Shown here one piece after another: positions 1-9,746 of a stretch of 64,000 bases of DNA. The notes beneath the pieces are model-generated. The model searched no databases, was not told where the DNA came from, and saw only the letters and a program-made list of their open reading frames with translations. The position numbers were made by a program, and so were the translations under genes. The DNA comes from CAVZRC01 sp963777695 (GTDB lineage Bacteria > Planctomycetota > Planctomycetia > Isosphaerales > Isosphaeraceae): positions 620,001-684,000 of the forward strand of contig CAVZRC010000003.1 of NCBI GenBank assembly GCA_963777695.1, read 5' to 3'. Position 1 is the first letter of the stretch. Each line of letters starts with the position of its first letter.

Positions 1-1608
1 GGTTATTTCGCTGGAAGAACGCGAGTCCGTTCTGGGCCTCGGCCAGGGCGTCGGTCAGCTCCATTCGCGTGAACGCGGTGAGGTCCGTGACCGGCTTGTC
101 GGTATAGGTTGCCGAGTCAGCCGCGTTCAGATCTGTCCGAATGTTGTCGAACAGCGGCCCCTCCTGTCGCGGAGGCAGCGGGTTGCGTATCAGGTTCCAG
201 GCTTCGGACTCCTCGGTGATGATCTTCTCACCCGTCACGACCGGCAGAGCGGACCGGCACTGAAGCCAGTGGCTGCCGAATCGGCCCATGACGTGGTCGG
301 CACCTTTGTTGAGGATGTCGAGCAGGTCCCAGAGCTCCTCGACATCCGTCTGGATCGGCGTGGCCGTCCCCAGGATCACATGCCTGTGCGCTTGGCCGCC
401 TCCGTCATGAACGCCAGGAGGTTATTCGGCTCACCCGGCTTGCTGCCTTGCCCACGGGCTCGTCGGGCGCGGTGTGCCTCGTCGAGGATCAGCGTACCGT
501 AGTTACGCTGGAGCAGCACCCGAGACTCGGGCGTGTGATGGAAGATCAGCCCGGTCGAGACGATGCCGATCTGGAACGGGCAGCGGCCGATGTCCTCGGC
601 TCCGCGCGTCTTGATGAGATGGCCGTTCGGGTCGAGCCACTCCTTGCGATCCGACAACCAGACCGCCGAGGGGATTCCCAGCTTGTCCTTGAGCTCGACC
701 TGCCATTGCTGTCCCAGCGTCGCCGGGGCCAGGATCAAGACGGGGCCGTCGTCGAGCAGGCACGAGACCAGGGCGCTCGTGGCGAGGGACAGGGTCTTGC
801 CGACCCCCACCTCGTCGGCCAGGAGGAATCGAGATCGTCCGAACCGCTCGCGATGCTCCAGGAACAGCCCGACGAATGCACGCTGCCAGGGCATGAGCTG
901 TTCGCCGCGTCGGTAGATCGGAGATTCGACCAGCGCGGCCGCCGCGACCTCTCCCGGCGTCAATTCCTCGAGCCCGACCTCCCGCTTGCGAGCGCATCGG
1001 CCGACTTCTTCGATGATCGCGTCCGGCAGCGGCACGCCCCGTTCCCACAAGTAGCGGAACTCGTCCTCGACCCAGGCGACCCCTTCGACCGAATTGTCCT
1101 CCCAGACCAGCTCGTAATGCTCGTTCCACCCCTCCCGGGTCTCGTTCAGGCTGCCGAGGAAGGCCGAGGACGTCCCATCTCGCTGGATGATCACGCCGGC
1201 CTTGCCATGAAGGAACGGAGCATCGACGGCCGAGACCACGCGCACCTCAACCTTGCCTCCCTTGAGTAACTCGTAAAGCTTCTGATAGCGCGGGCGGTTC
1301 AGGAGGCTATCGATCGGGTCGGTCTCCTCGTTCCATTTCTCCTTCATCGCCATTTCGCGGGCCACCCGGGACGCGCGGATGTCCCGAGGGTCGAGCTCGC
1401 TGTTGCAGACGATCTGGACCCGGTTGACCCCGCCGATCTCCTCGCCGACCAGCTCGAAGATCGACGACCGGAAATACCCGGCGATCCGCCGGTACTCGCG
1501 GGCGTTCTGAAGCCGATCCTTGAGGAACACGTGCGACAGACGAGCCAGCCGCGAGCTGAACCGGCGGATGACGGATGAGTCGTCCGGACTGGTCATGGCC
1601 TCAATCAC
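1..1608 (-). CDS. PLD-like/SNF2 helicase of anti-phage cassette (partial, frameshifted)
   Basis: Last gene of the minus-strand cassette; it runs off the left edge. The first ~200 residues look like a phospholipase-D-type domain with an HGKAG (HxK) motif near residue 131. A superfamily-2 helicase core follows, with Walker A EVGVGKT near 265 and LDEAHR near 373. The frame then breaks at about position 385: the current frame ends in TGA, while a shifted frame continues with the expected motif III, LGTATP, and stays open to the left edge. This equals loss of one base. PLD-fused SNF2 helicases of this type accompany DUF1156 methylases in defence islands (recalled family knowledge). A role in remodelling or translocating on invading DNA is inferred. 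The C-terminal helicase domain is outside the window. Start ATG at 1608 is the first in frame; the alternative is the ATG four codons later. Confidence 0.8.
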
Positions 1609-1656
1609 TCCCCGTGGCAGAGAAAACGCTGATGTCTCGTCGTGGCTGATTTTTCC

Positions 1657-2017
1657 TGTAGGAGCCGGCTCCGTCCGGCGATCGGCTCTTGTAGGAGCCG
1701 GCTCCGTCCGGCGATCGGCTCTTGTAGGAGCCGGCTCCGTCCGGCGATCGGCTCTTGTAGGAGCCGGCTCCGTCCGGCGATCGGCTCTTGTAGGAGCCGG
1801 CTCCGTCCGGCGATCGGCTCTTGTAGGAGCCGGCTCCGTCCGGCGATCGGCTCTTGTAGGAGCCGGCTCCGTCCGGCGATCGGCTCTTGTAGGAGCCGGC
1901 TCCGTCCGGCGATCGGCTCTTGTAGGAGCCGGCTCCGTCCGGCGATCGGCTCTCCGGTCGGGGGACGGAGCCCCCTCCTACACCAATCCTCTTGTAGGAG
2001 CCGGCTCCGTCCGGCGC
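1657..2017. repeat. REP array: nine perfect 33-bp tandem units plus inverted and single copies
   Basis: Units start at 1657, 1690, 1723, 1756, 1789, 1822, 1855, 1888 and 1921 with an exact 33-bp period. Each holds GTAG followed by a GCCGG stem, loop CTCCGT and CCGGC stem. After the ninth unit comes an inverted copy of a variant with a GGGGG/CCCCC stem (about 1954-1983), then a further direct copy at 1993. The GTAG foot and hairpin are hallmarks of REP elements mobilised by RAYT transposases, and a RAYT gene lies immediately to the right. Because 33 is divisible by 3, several frames stay open through the array and create false ORFs. Confidence 0.9.
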
Positions 2018-2055
2018 TCCCGGCCGGCAGACGGTTCAGTCCCTCGGACGTTTCT

Positions 2056-2568
2056 TCAGACCCACCAATCCCAATCCAGGAAATCTCGACGAGTTGGGTG
2101 GGCACTCGAGAAGACCCACTCCTCGGGAGCGGCGACAAACCCCTTCCGGACCGGGTTGTCGTGCACATACTCGACCGCATCCCGCACCTCGTCATCGTTG
2201 CGGCAGGCATGGTCATAGAATCCGTCGTCTTGCCAGATCGTATGTCGGAGGTCCAGGACCTTCCGAATTCGATTCGCGGTGTACGACCCAACCCTCCTCA
2301 TGATCGTCGAGAGTTCCTGACCTGGAAGCAGCGTGAAGACCGCATGATAGTGATCGGGCATGACAACGAACGCCAGCAGCTTGATGTGTCCCTGACCCCG
2401 GAGATGAACCAGGCTCTGGATGACCGTCTCGGCGGCGACGGGGTTCGCGAGGATGGCGCGGCGACTCTCAATACACTTGGTGATGAAATAGGTCTGGAAA
2501 TGTGCAGAAAATCGCCCGCCACGAAGTCGGCATGCATGAGAATCGTCCTCGCGATCTTGAGGGCACAT
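2056..2568 (-). CDS. REP-associated tyrosine transposase (RAYT, Y1 HUH superfamily)
   Basis: A 170-residue protein of the IS200-like Y1 transposase fold. The HUH motif is visible as MPDHYH near residues 88-93. The helix with the candidate nucleophile tyrosine is in the GSYTANRIRK region near 110. The family-typical ending is present: a FYDHACRNDDE stretch, then YVHDNPVRKG. These features distinguish RAYTs from plain IS200 transposases. Such enzymes cut and rejoin single-stranded REP hairpins next to a GTAG tetranucleotide. The gene is flanked on both sides by exactly such repeats. It lies between the DUF1156 methylase and the helicase, so the defence operon has been invaded here. The ORF is intact. 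The start is the first ATG; upstream sequence enters the REPs. Confidence 0.9.
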   Translation of the reverse strand: MCPQDREDDSHACRLRGGRFSAHFQTYFITKCIESRRAILANPVAAETVIQSLVHLRGQGHIKLLAFVVMPDHYHAVFTLLPGQELSTIMRRVGSYTANRIRKVLDLRHTIWQDDGFYDHACRNDDEVRDAVEYVHDNPVRKGFVAAPEEWVFSSAHPTRRDFLDWDWWV

Positions 2569-2582
2569 TTCGGTGACTCCGT

Positions 2583-2640
2583 TGTAGGAGGGGGCTCCGT
2601 CCCCCGACCGGGACTCCGTTGTAGTCCCCCGACCGGGACG
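2583..2640. repeat. REP elements upstream of the RAYT gene
   Basis: One complete copy of the GGGGG/CCCCC stem variant (GTAGGAGGGGGCTCC, then GTCCCCCGACC) is followed by a collapsed copy in which GTAG is joined directly to TCCCCCGACC. With the array at 1657-2017 this brackets the RAYT gene, the standard arrangement for a RAYT and its substrates. Confidence 0.85.
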
Positions 2641-2715
2641 GCGGTCGCCGCACGGACCCGCCTCAACAAGACCTCCTCCGGCGATTCGAGGCTGTTCGGG
2701 CCGCCAGCCATCTAC

Positions 2716-5700
2716 CTACCCTCCGAGTCGTTCGTTCTGGATTCGGCCGAGCAGGACGTGCGCAGACTCCGCCTCATCAGGCAGGGGGCGATCGCGCTTC
2801 AAGACGAGATATCGGGCCATGGCCATCAAGTCCTCGCGCCGGCCGTGATAGCCCGGCACCATGTCGCGAAGATGCGCCATGACCTCGTTGACATCGATCT
2901 CGCGCTTGAGCTCGTAGAGGGCGTAGAGCAGGGCCCGTAACGGCGACCGGCCGAATTCGCCTTCGAATTCGCCGCGCTTCAACTCGGTGGCCGTCTTGAG
3001 CCGTGCCGCGTTCGGCTTGAGCGACGCCATCAGGGCGGAGTAGTCGGAGAACCGGAATGCCTTGGCGAAGTTCTGGTAGTTGTCCAGCTTCTTCACGCCA
3101 TTCATCTCCAGGTCCACCATCTTGAGGTAGAACCGCTCCCCGCCGGTAAGTCGCTCCCAGGTCGCGGGCGACAGGCCCTCAGGCATCAGATGCTCGTTGG
3201 CCACCTGGACCGCGAAGTCGATGATCTCCCCGACAATCCCCTTCTGTCCTCGCTGACGAGGGCGGAGGGCCTCTGCCGTCATGTCCTGGCCGTCGATCCG
3301 CGTGTAGCCGGTCAAGACCCGGAGCGCCGCGGCATAGCCGGCCATCTGCAAATCGGCATCCTCGAAGAGGTTCTCGCTCCGTCCGTGGCCTCGCGTCGTC
3401 TGGTTCAGTCCGACCATGGTCTCGATCTGGCGGGCGACCTCGGCGCGGATCTCCTGGACCAGCTCGTCCCGGTAGGTGGACTCGTCCGTCAATCGCTTTC
3501 GCAGGACCAGCAAGACCGTCCCCTGCACATATCCGCCTTTCTTCAGCTCCGAGCTCGTCTCGGTGGCGATGTACCAGGCCGCCGTGACACGCAATCCCGC
3601 ACCCCAGACGATCGAGGCCATGTCGGCCCATACGCCCGCGTCCTGGTGCGTGAACATGAGAAGTTGAAAGCCATGGTCGGGCATGTGAGACGTCATCGCC
3701 CGGTAGGAATCGACCATTTCCACGCGAAACGCCTCGTCACTCCCTTTGATCGCGAGGACCCTGCGACTATCCCAGATCCAATCGGATTGTGGCGGATTAC
3801 GACGAAGCCACGCGATGAAGAATTCTGTAATCTCGTGGTAACTTATCGCATCGGCGTATGGTGGATCAGTCAGCCAGACATCGCATTGGTAAGAATTCTC
3901 CCGCGCCGGTGCAACCGCGATGCTTGCTCTTCCAGCAATCGGCAAACTGGCCGTATCGAGTTGGAAAGCATCCTTCATGGTTACATACGCGCGTGATCCA
4001 TAATTATAAAAAGCATTAATCGCCTGATTATAGAAAACATGATTGACGACATCCGCCAGGCCACCCGTACTTGATGGGGTTCGCCTGCGGACAAGCCATT
4101 GAGTCATCTTTGACATGTAGTCAAGCATTTTACAGAAACCAATCGATGCTCCTAGCTTCTCGCCTTGGGTCTCGAGTCTGATGAGTCGCTGGCGAATCAG
4201 CGAGCCCATCAACAGATGCCTTGGCGAAAACAAATGATGCCACCATGTCCAACCTCTGGTCCGAATTGGCTCATCAGTCTTATCCACCGACTCAATCTTC
4301 ATATCGGGGACAAAACCACTTCTCTGCCACTCCCCAAGTTTGTTGCGGACTATTTCCGCAACTTTCTCCTCTCGAACCAGATCACTCTCCGTAGGTGACG
4401 CGAAGAACGTCTTTGCCCGCTTCGCCTGAAGAGACTCACATGAAATCCATTGAATACAGTACAATCTTTCTTGAAACACATCATCTTGCTGTGGGGTAAC
4501 TTCATGTTTCTCCCAATGTCTGAGCCGATTCCCGGATGTTCCGTCGGCTAGTCGATAATCGCCGCGGATTGAGCTAATCGGAACTCTAAAATGTTCGCCA
4601 TCCACGTCCCAAACCAAGTCCCCGTCTTGAACGGTTCCCAAATTGGCGAGTTCAAGCTCTTCGTCAGAACAGTTTGAAGCTATATCGATTCGAAACCTTT
4701 TCTCTTCATGAGACGGAACAAGCCTTGCGCATACACGATGGTTCCAGCTGACAACCCAACTTGCTGACATTGGGACGCTCCACCCATTTGTCAGCGGGCT
4801 CCTTGCCTCCAAGCACCAAAGATAAGCCTTGGCCCGGTTGCCCTGCTCGTCGTGCTCGATTCCGAGGTCGGTGATTTCCCGGTCAACCGCATCGACAACT
4901 TCTGCCTGAGTCTTGGAAATCAGGCCGCGTTCCTCAGCATCGCCCCCCACGATGTTCAAAGCGCCCCAGGTCAGCAGGCAGGCGATGGGGTTGAGATCCG
5001 AAGCGAAGACATCGCACCCGAGTCGGGCGGCCTCGAAGGGGATCGATCCACCGCCGCAGAAGGTATCGCCCACCCTGGGTCGATGCCCAAAACGCAGAAC
5101 ACCGAGTTGCTCGACCAGCTCAGGGAAGCTCCGGGCGTTCGTCCCGAGATGCGCGTTGACGCGATCCCAAACCGGCTCGAACAGTGTGGCATCAGGGAGT
5201 TGTTCCGGGCGCTTGGTTACGTCGAGCTTTTCGAGATATGACATCGTCGCCAGGGCGGCCAAGGTCAGCCGGTTGCGTTCCGTGACGAGGCACTCACGTG
5301 ACCATTGCAGGCCGCCACCCTCGAGCGCCTTGGCAAATGCGGCGGCTCGATCTTCCGGAGTTAGTGCCTTCCAGTCGGCCTCCTTGATGCCGCGGACCGT
5401 GAACCGACCATCCATCTGAAGGGCTTTCAATGCGCCGGACTTGAGACAACGACGGGCGATCGCGTCCGGTGAGAGCGATGGCTCCCGGCGCAGAAAGGCC
5501 CGGTCATCGATCGCCATCAGGATCTCGAAGATCTCAAGGTCTTTCTCGGAATCGCCCGTCGCTGGAAGCAAGGCCCCCAGGACGCAGGCTTTCACCAGGA
5601 TCAACGGCTTCCGCCCCTTCCAGTAGGAGCCCAGCGCCGTCAGTGTCTGGCCATGGACTGCCTTCCGCTCCTTCTGGGCCTCCGCCGAGATCTTCTGAGC

Positions 5701-5955
5701 CGGGAAGAGCTTCTCGATCAGAGACGGGGCGTCCTTCCATTCCAGAGGAGTCCGGCGATCGGTGTCCGACGGCGTTCGGGGGACGGAGCCCCCTCCTACA
5801 GCGGATCGGCCCCCTGTAGGGGCCGGCTCCGTCCGGCGATCCGCCCCCGACGACGACGTTCGGGGGACGGAGGGTCGGCCCCCTGTAGGAGCCGGCTCCG
5901 TCCGGCGATCCGAATCCCCACCGATTCGCGAATGGTCCTCAACCGGGCGGGTCAT
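2716..5955 (-). CDS. DUF1156-type adenine-specific DNA methylase of anti-phage cassette
   Basis: A 1079-residue single ORF. From about residue 65 it resembles DUF1156 methylases (a PSLIEKLFPAQKIS-type beginning). The SAM-binding motif reads DTFCGGGSIPFEAA near residue 297, and the amino-methyltransferase catalytic motif DPPYADA lies near 696. This order suits an N6-adenine or N4-cytosine DNA methylase, which would mark self DNA for the system. The ATG overlaps the DUF3780 stop as ATGA, implying translational coupling and supporting this start. Residues 16 to about 65 are encoded by REP palindromes (see 5771-5910) and yield a low-complexity Arg/Thr/Pro/Gly segment absent from any family I know. 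No frame break is seen over 3.2 kb. Confidence 0.88.
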   Translation of the reverse strand: MTRPVEDHSRIGGDSDRRTEPAPTGGRPSVPRTSSSGADRRTEPAPTGGRSAVGGGSVPRTPSDTDRRTPLEWKDAPSLIEKLFPAQKISAEAQKERKAVHGQTLTALGSYWKGRKPLILVKACVLGALLPATGDSEKDLEIFEILMAIDDRAFLRREPSLSPDAIARRCLKSGALKALQMDGRFTVRGIKEADWKALTPEDRAAAFAKALEGGGLQWSRECLVTERNRLTLAALATMSYLEKLDVTKRPEQLPDATLFEPVWDRVNAHLGTNARSFPELVEQLGVLRFGHRPRVGDTFCGGGSIPFEAARLGCDVFASDLNPIACLLTWGALNIVGGDAEERGLISKTQAEVVDAVDREITDLGIEHDEQGNRAKAYLWCLEARSPLTNGWSVPMSASWVVSWNHRVCARLVPSHEEKRFRIDIASNCSDEELELANLGTVQDGDLVWDVDGEHFRVPISSIRGDYRLADGTSGNRLRHWEKHEVTPQQDDVFQERLYCIQWISCESLQAKRAKTFFASPTESDLVREEKVAEIVRNKLGEWQRSGFVPDMKIESVDKTDEPIRTRGWTWWHHLFSPRHLLMGSLIRQRLIRLETQGEKLGASIGFCKMLDYMSKMTQWLVRRRTPSSTGGLADVVNHVFYNQAINAFYNYGSRAYVTMKDAFQLDTASLPIAGRASIAVAPARENSYQCDVWLTDPPYADAISYHEITEFFIAWLRRNPPQSDWIWDSRRVLAIKGSDEAFRVEMVDSYRAMTSHMPDHGFQLLMFTHQDAGVWADMASIVWGAGLRVTAAWYIATETSSELKKGGYVQGTVLLVLRKRLTDESTYRDELVQEIRAEVARQIETMVGLNQTTRGHGRSENLFEDADLQMAGYAAALRVLTGYTRIDGQDMTAEALRPRQRGQKGIVGEIIDFAVQVANEHLMPEGLSPATWERLTGGERFYLKMVDLEMNGVKKLDNYQNFAKAFRFSDYSALMASLKPNAARLKTATELKRGEFEGEFGRSPLRALLYALYELKREIDVNEVMAHLRDMVPGYHGRREDLMAMARYLVLKRDRPLPDEAESAHVLLGRIQNERLGG
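5771..5910. repeat. REP cluster inside the methylase coding sequence
   Basis: Four copies of the RAYT-linked REP lie here: an inverted GGGGG-stem copy (5771-5800), a direct GCCGG-stem copy (5815-5839), an inverted truncated copy (5858-5879) and a direct copy (5884-5908). All are read in frame by the methylase gene, contributing about 50 residues after its first 15 codons. Confidence 0.88.
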
Positions 5956-6620
5956 CGCTCGACCTCCGAGCCGCGTCCCAGTTTCGCCGCACCATCGGCG
6001 GCGAACAGGGACTCCTCGCCATCAAAGCCCGGCAATCGCGGCGTGGCGATGGGCTCGGCTTTCGTCTTGCGTCGGGCAACGGGGAGCGGCTTCACCGTGC
6101 GTCCCTCCATCGGATCAGACAGCGGGTTCTCGGTGAGGGCGTAGCGGAGGGCCTTACGCCAGCCTACGCCGACGTCCTCCGGCCGGCCACTCGCCGCGGC
6201 GGTCATGGTGTAGAGCCACCATCGCTCTTCGGGCCTCAGGCCCGTCCAGTTGCGAACCGCATTGGAATAGAGGTTCGGATCCGCCTCTTCGATGGCCCAG
6301 GCCAGGACCAGTAGTTCCCGACCCAGGAGTCGTTCGACCCGGTTCGCCCCGACCTGCCAACGACTGGGCTCGAGGCTCTTGGAGCGGAGCCGGTCGTTGA
6401 AATCGCGCTTCAGGTCTTCGGCGATGGCGTTCCACGCGGCTCGCGGCAAGAAGCAGCGTTCGGCGACCTCGGGCAGGTTGTTGATTCCCGTCTTGATCCC
6501 GTAGTGCTCGCTGATAACCACGAAACCCGATCGCCCGGCCGGGATGTCAACCACGAAGTGATGAGGATCGGTCGTGTCGGGGCAGCCGAATCCGATCGTC
6601 CGTTGTGGCCTGGATGTCAT
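5952..6620 (-). CDS. DUF3780 family protein of anti-phage cassette
   Basis: A 222-residue cytoplasmic protein matching the DUF3780 family by overall sequence: an N-terminal GFGCP...HHFVV region, a central FLPRAAWNAIAEDLKRDFN helix and a C-terminal WRKALRYALTENP segment. No enzymatic motif is visible. DUF3780 proteins are known almost only beside DUF499 and DUF1156 genes, so a structural or regulatory role in the same complex is inferred. The gene overlaps the upstream DUF499 ORF by four bases and the downstream methylase by four (ATGA), so the three genes form one tightly coupled operon. The frame is intact. Confidence 0.85.
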   Translation of the reverse strand: MTSRPQRTIGFGCPDTTDPHHFVVDIPAGRSGFVVISEHYGIKTGINNLPEVAERCFLPRAAWNAIAEDLKRDFNDRLRSKSLEPSRWQVGANRVERLLGRELLVLAWAIEEADPNLYSNAVRNWTGLRPEERWWLYTMTAAASGRPEDVGVGWRKALRYALTENPLSDPMEGRTVKPLPVARRKTKAEPIATPRLPGFDGEESLFAADGAAKLGRGSEVER

Positions 6621-9600
6621 TGCTCCACCTCCCCGGTCCCGACATCAATTCCGACCTTCGCGAGGAACGTCTCCAGGTCGTGGCCGCTCTGGAAATGGAC
6701 GTCCCCGACCGTGAGCTTGACCTCGGCCGTGACATCACCGAGGGCCTGCCGGGCCGCGGTGATGAACGCTTCCATGTGCTCGGCCGCGATGATGCTCTCG
6801 CTGCCGAACCGGGTCACCACGTTCTTCGCGCCGGCGCCGATCTCGACATTGACCCCACGCAGCTTCGCCTGCAAGCCCTTGGCGGAGTTCAGGGCGGCGA
6901 ACGACTTGGCATTGTCGTGGAAATCAAGCTTCTTGCGCAACTTCGCGGGCTTGGTCTTATCGATCGTCGGGCCGGTCTGGTCCGGCTTGGGGATGATGAA
7001 GGTGCGCTGGGTGCTGACCCCCTGGTCTTCGGCGTAGGCGTAGACGGTCACTTCGGCGGTATCGGTCAGCTCGATCGGACCGACGTAGACCTGTCCCTCT
7101 TTCGGATTGGCACCGGTCGTGTTCCAGCGGATGACTCCACGCGGCTTGACCGTCAGCTCCACGATCCGCTTCCCGCCCGGCAGCGTCTTGCGGTCGTGGG
7201 TGAGGTTCAACTGATTCGACCAGCGAAGGGGATCTCCGGTGTCGTGCGCGCCGTCGGGATCGACGGCCAGGAACCAGAGCACCGTCTCGTCGGTCGGGAA
7301 GATCGTGTCCGGGATCACCGGACTCTCTTTCGAGACGTCGGGACTGGTTGAATGATGAACCCGGCCGTTCGGCCCCGCGTCGCGGGCCAGCACCTCGATG
7401 GTGGCCTGCCCCGTCTCCTCCTTGTAGTCGCGCTCCGAGATCGATACCGATGTTCTCGGCGGCGGAAACGGCCCCTTCTCGATATACCCATCCTCGGTGT
7501 AACGCCATCGGCCTCGCCCTTCGGCGATCTTCCGCAACTGCTCCAGTCCCTTGGGTGGTAGCCAGAGCCAGCGCGGGTTGGTGATCGCCCTGCTGGCGAC
7601 ATCGCGCCAGGGCACACGCCGTTCGGTCCCCGACCAGAGCATGTCCTCGGCCCTGGTAATCAGCATATCAGCATTTGATTCGAGGTTCGTCACGAGCTTG
7701 GCGCGCCTCCGCCGATGTCGCTCAGGGCCTTCTCGATCTGGTCCTCGGCCAGGAACTGGTTGCCCGTGAAGGTCATCGAGAGTTTGGCCGGCGTGAGCCC
7801 GGTCTTCGTCGGGTAATAGACTCGGTTGAACAGGTTGACGACCGTGCTATTGAACTCGATAACGGCTTGCTCGGCCTCGTCTTCCAGCTCGGTCTTGTGG
7901 GGCGACTTCTCGCCGCCCGTCTCTTCCAGGACACGCGCGATCGCCCAGATGCGCCGGGTCTTGTCCTCGAGGTTGCCGAGACTGGTGCCGTCGCCGGTAA
8001 GGACGCAGAGATTGTTCTTCTCCGTGATGCCCTCGAGGAATCGCTGCGCATCCTGGGGCGGCGACTTGCTATCGGGGCTCAGTACCAGACAGACGCGAGC
8101 CGGACCGTTCAGTTTGATCTCGTCGAGCTTGGGCAGCGCGTGGACTTCCTGATAGGCCATCTTGTTCACCGGCCGGAAGATGTCTTCCAGGCGGCGCTTC
8201 ATCTCCGCGTCGATCTTCGGCTGCGGTGCCGCGTCGGCCCGATTGTCGATCCGCTTCTGAAGGTTCTCGATGTTCGAGAAATAGAACGCATCGTTTTCCT
8301 TGCGGTGGAGGTACCAGGCCCCGCCCCGGAGCGCTTCGAATGCATCCTGGAACTCGATCGCCGTGCGGTTGGGCGCGATCAGGCAGTCGAGCATCTGCGG
8401 CTTGGTGAACCCCTTGACGGCGTCGATCGACTCGGACAGCGAGGCGTCAAGATCAGGGATGCGAGCTGACTGGCCGCGTCGCTGTGATGGTGAGCGTCGA
8501 CGACCTCGGCAATGGCCGTTCCCCCCGCGGCGATGTCATGAGCGATCGCCCCCTGAAGGTTGCTGATCCGGTTGATCTCTTCGCGAACGTCTCCGATGTT
8601 CAGGTTGAGGTGCTGGCAGCCGATCAGGTAGACGTCGTTGGTCGCCCGGGCCCAGGTCGACTTGATCATTTTCGAGATGAACTGCATGAGGCCGCGGGTC
8701 TGCCGATAGCTCTCGTTCTCCTTGAACAATGCGATGACGTGCTTGACCGAGGGATGGAAAGGGTACGAGCCATGGATCTCCTCGGCGATCAGCTCCGAGC
8801 TCTTGGCGATCGACTTCGACTTCGCCGCTTCCGAGAGGACTTGTGCATAAGCCGAGGCCACCGAGTCGATGACGGACCGGTCGGGCAAGCGCCGGAAGAG
8901 GCGCTTGCGGAGGATGTCGTAGATTTCCTCGCTCGCCAGATCGACGGGCGTGATCGCGCGAGCCTGCCGGTTGGCTTCTTGCTCGAAGTTGTGGATGGCC
9001 TGACGAAGCTGCTTCGTCGCACCTTCGTAGCTGCCGCTGAGATTCGAGAGGACCACGCAGCACCGCTTCAGCTTCAGGGACGCAGAAAGCAGATTCGCGA
9101 GGGCATAGGTTGTGACCTGGGCGAGATTCCCGCCCCCCACGACACGTGTGTAGGTTGTGACCTGGGCGAGATTCCCGCCCCCCACGACACGTGTGACGGC
9201 GTAGTCGAAGTAGGGGGGAAGCTCGTCCAGCAAGATCAGTGTCGGCTCCTCGCCGATCAGCTCGATCCAGTCCGGTTCGGAGGGCGCCATTGCGCCGTCT
9301 TTCCAGAACTTGGAGAACTGCGAGGGCTTCCCGAGCTGGGTGGCGATCTCACCCCAGAGGAAACGCTCCTCGAAACCGACGCGGCCATTGACGGCGACGA
9401 CCTCCGCCCGAGCGAAGGGCGCATCGTCGGCGATCTCCGGAACGACCCACTTCCTCAATCCTTCATTCCTGGCCAGGAGTCCCAGGGCGATCATCGAGTG
9501 GGTCTTGCCACCGCCCATCGCCTGCTTGAGTTCAAAGACCGCCTGGTCCGACCGGCCTGCCAGCCGCTTGAGACCTTGGGTCAGTAGAAGCTCCATCCCT

Positions 9601-9746
9601 CTCGTGATGTGGTTCTTCTCGAAGAATTCGCCCGCCTCCTTCTCGGTCCTTTCGATCACGTCCGACAGGTTCTCGATCTGCTCGCTCATCCCGTAATCGA
9701 GCGCCATGGGATGTAGCTCGCAGGCGTCTTTCACGGTCAGAAGCAT
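6617..9746 (-). CDS. DUF499 ATPase of anti-phage cassette (frame broken twice)
   Basis: First gene of the cassette. Three consecutive reading frames together give about 1045 residues, the usual size of DUF499 proteins. Frame 1 (to about 8460) carries Walker A MGGGKTHS near residue 73 and a Walker B-like LILLDELPP. Frame 2 (about 8460-7690) starts with a continuation of the same domain (IPDLDASLSESIDA). Frame 3 (7693-6617) holds the C-terminal half with a beta-rich region. The first break equals one missing base. At the second, a GTGA overlap exists, so translation as a separate polypeptide is possible, though other explanations fit equally. DUF499 proteins are P-loop ATPases; powering a restriction complex is inferred. 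The start chosen is MLLTVKD at 9746; an ATG nine codons upstream is also open. A perfect 45-bp duplication lies inside (9106-9195). Confidence 0.82.
9106..9195. repeat. Perfect 45-bp tandem duplication inside the DUF499 gene
   Basis: Two identical 45-bp copies (9106-9150 and 9151-9195) lie head to tail. On the coding strand each encodes the same 15 residues (TRVVGGGNLAQVTTY), so the frame is kept. It falls just after the Walker B-like LLDELPPYFDYAV segment. Family members as I remember them have one copy, so this is either a recent slippage event or an assembly artefact. Confidence 0.9.

Noticed and set aside
1657..1953. CRISPR array
   Set aside because: The 33-bp units abut one another with no unique spacers, and each contains a GTAG-footed hairpin typical of REPs. 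No cas gene is present.
1520..2940. Long plus- and minus-strand ORFs through the REP array and RAYT region
   Set aside because: They exist only because the repeat period is a multiple of three; the products are pure repeat translation or antisense to the RAYT gene.
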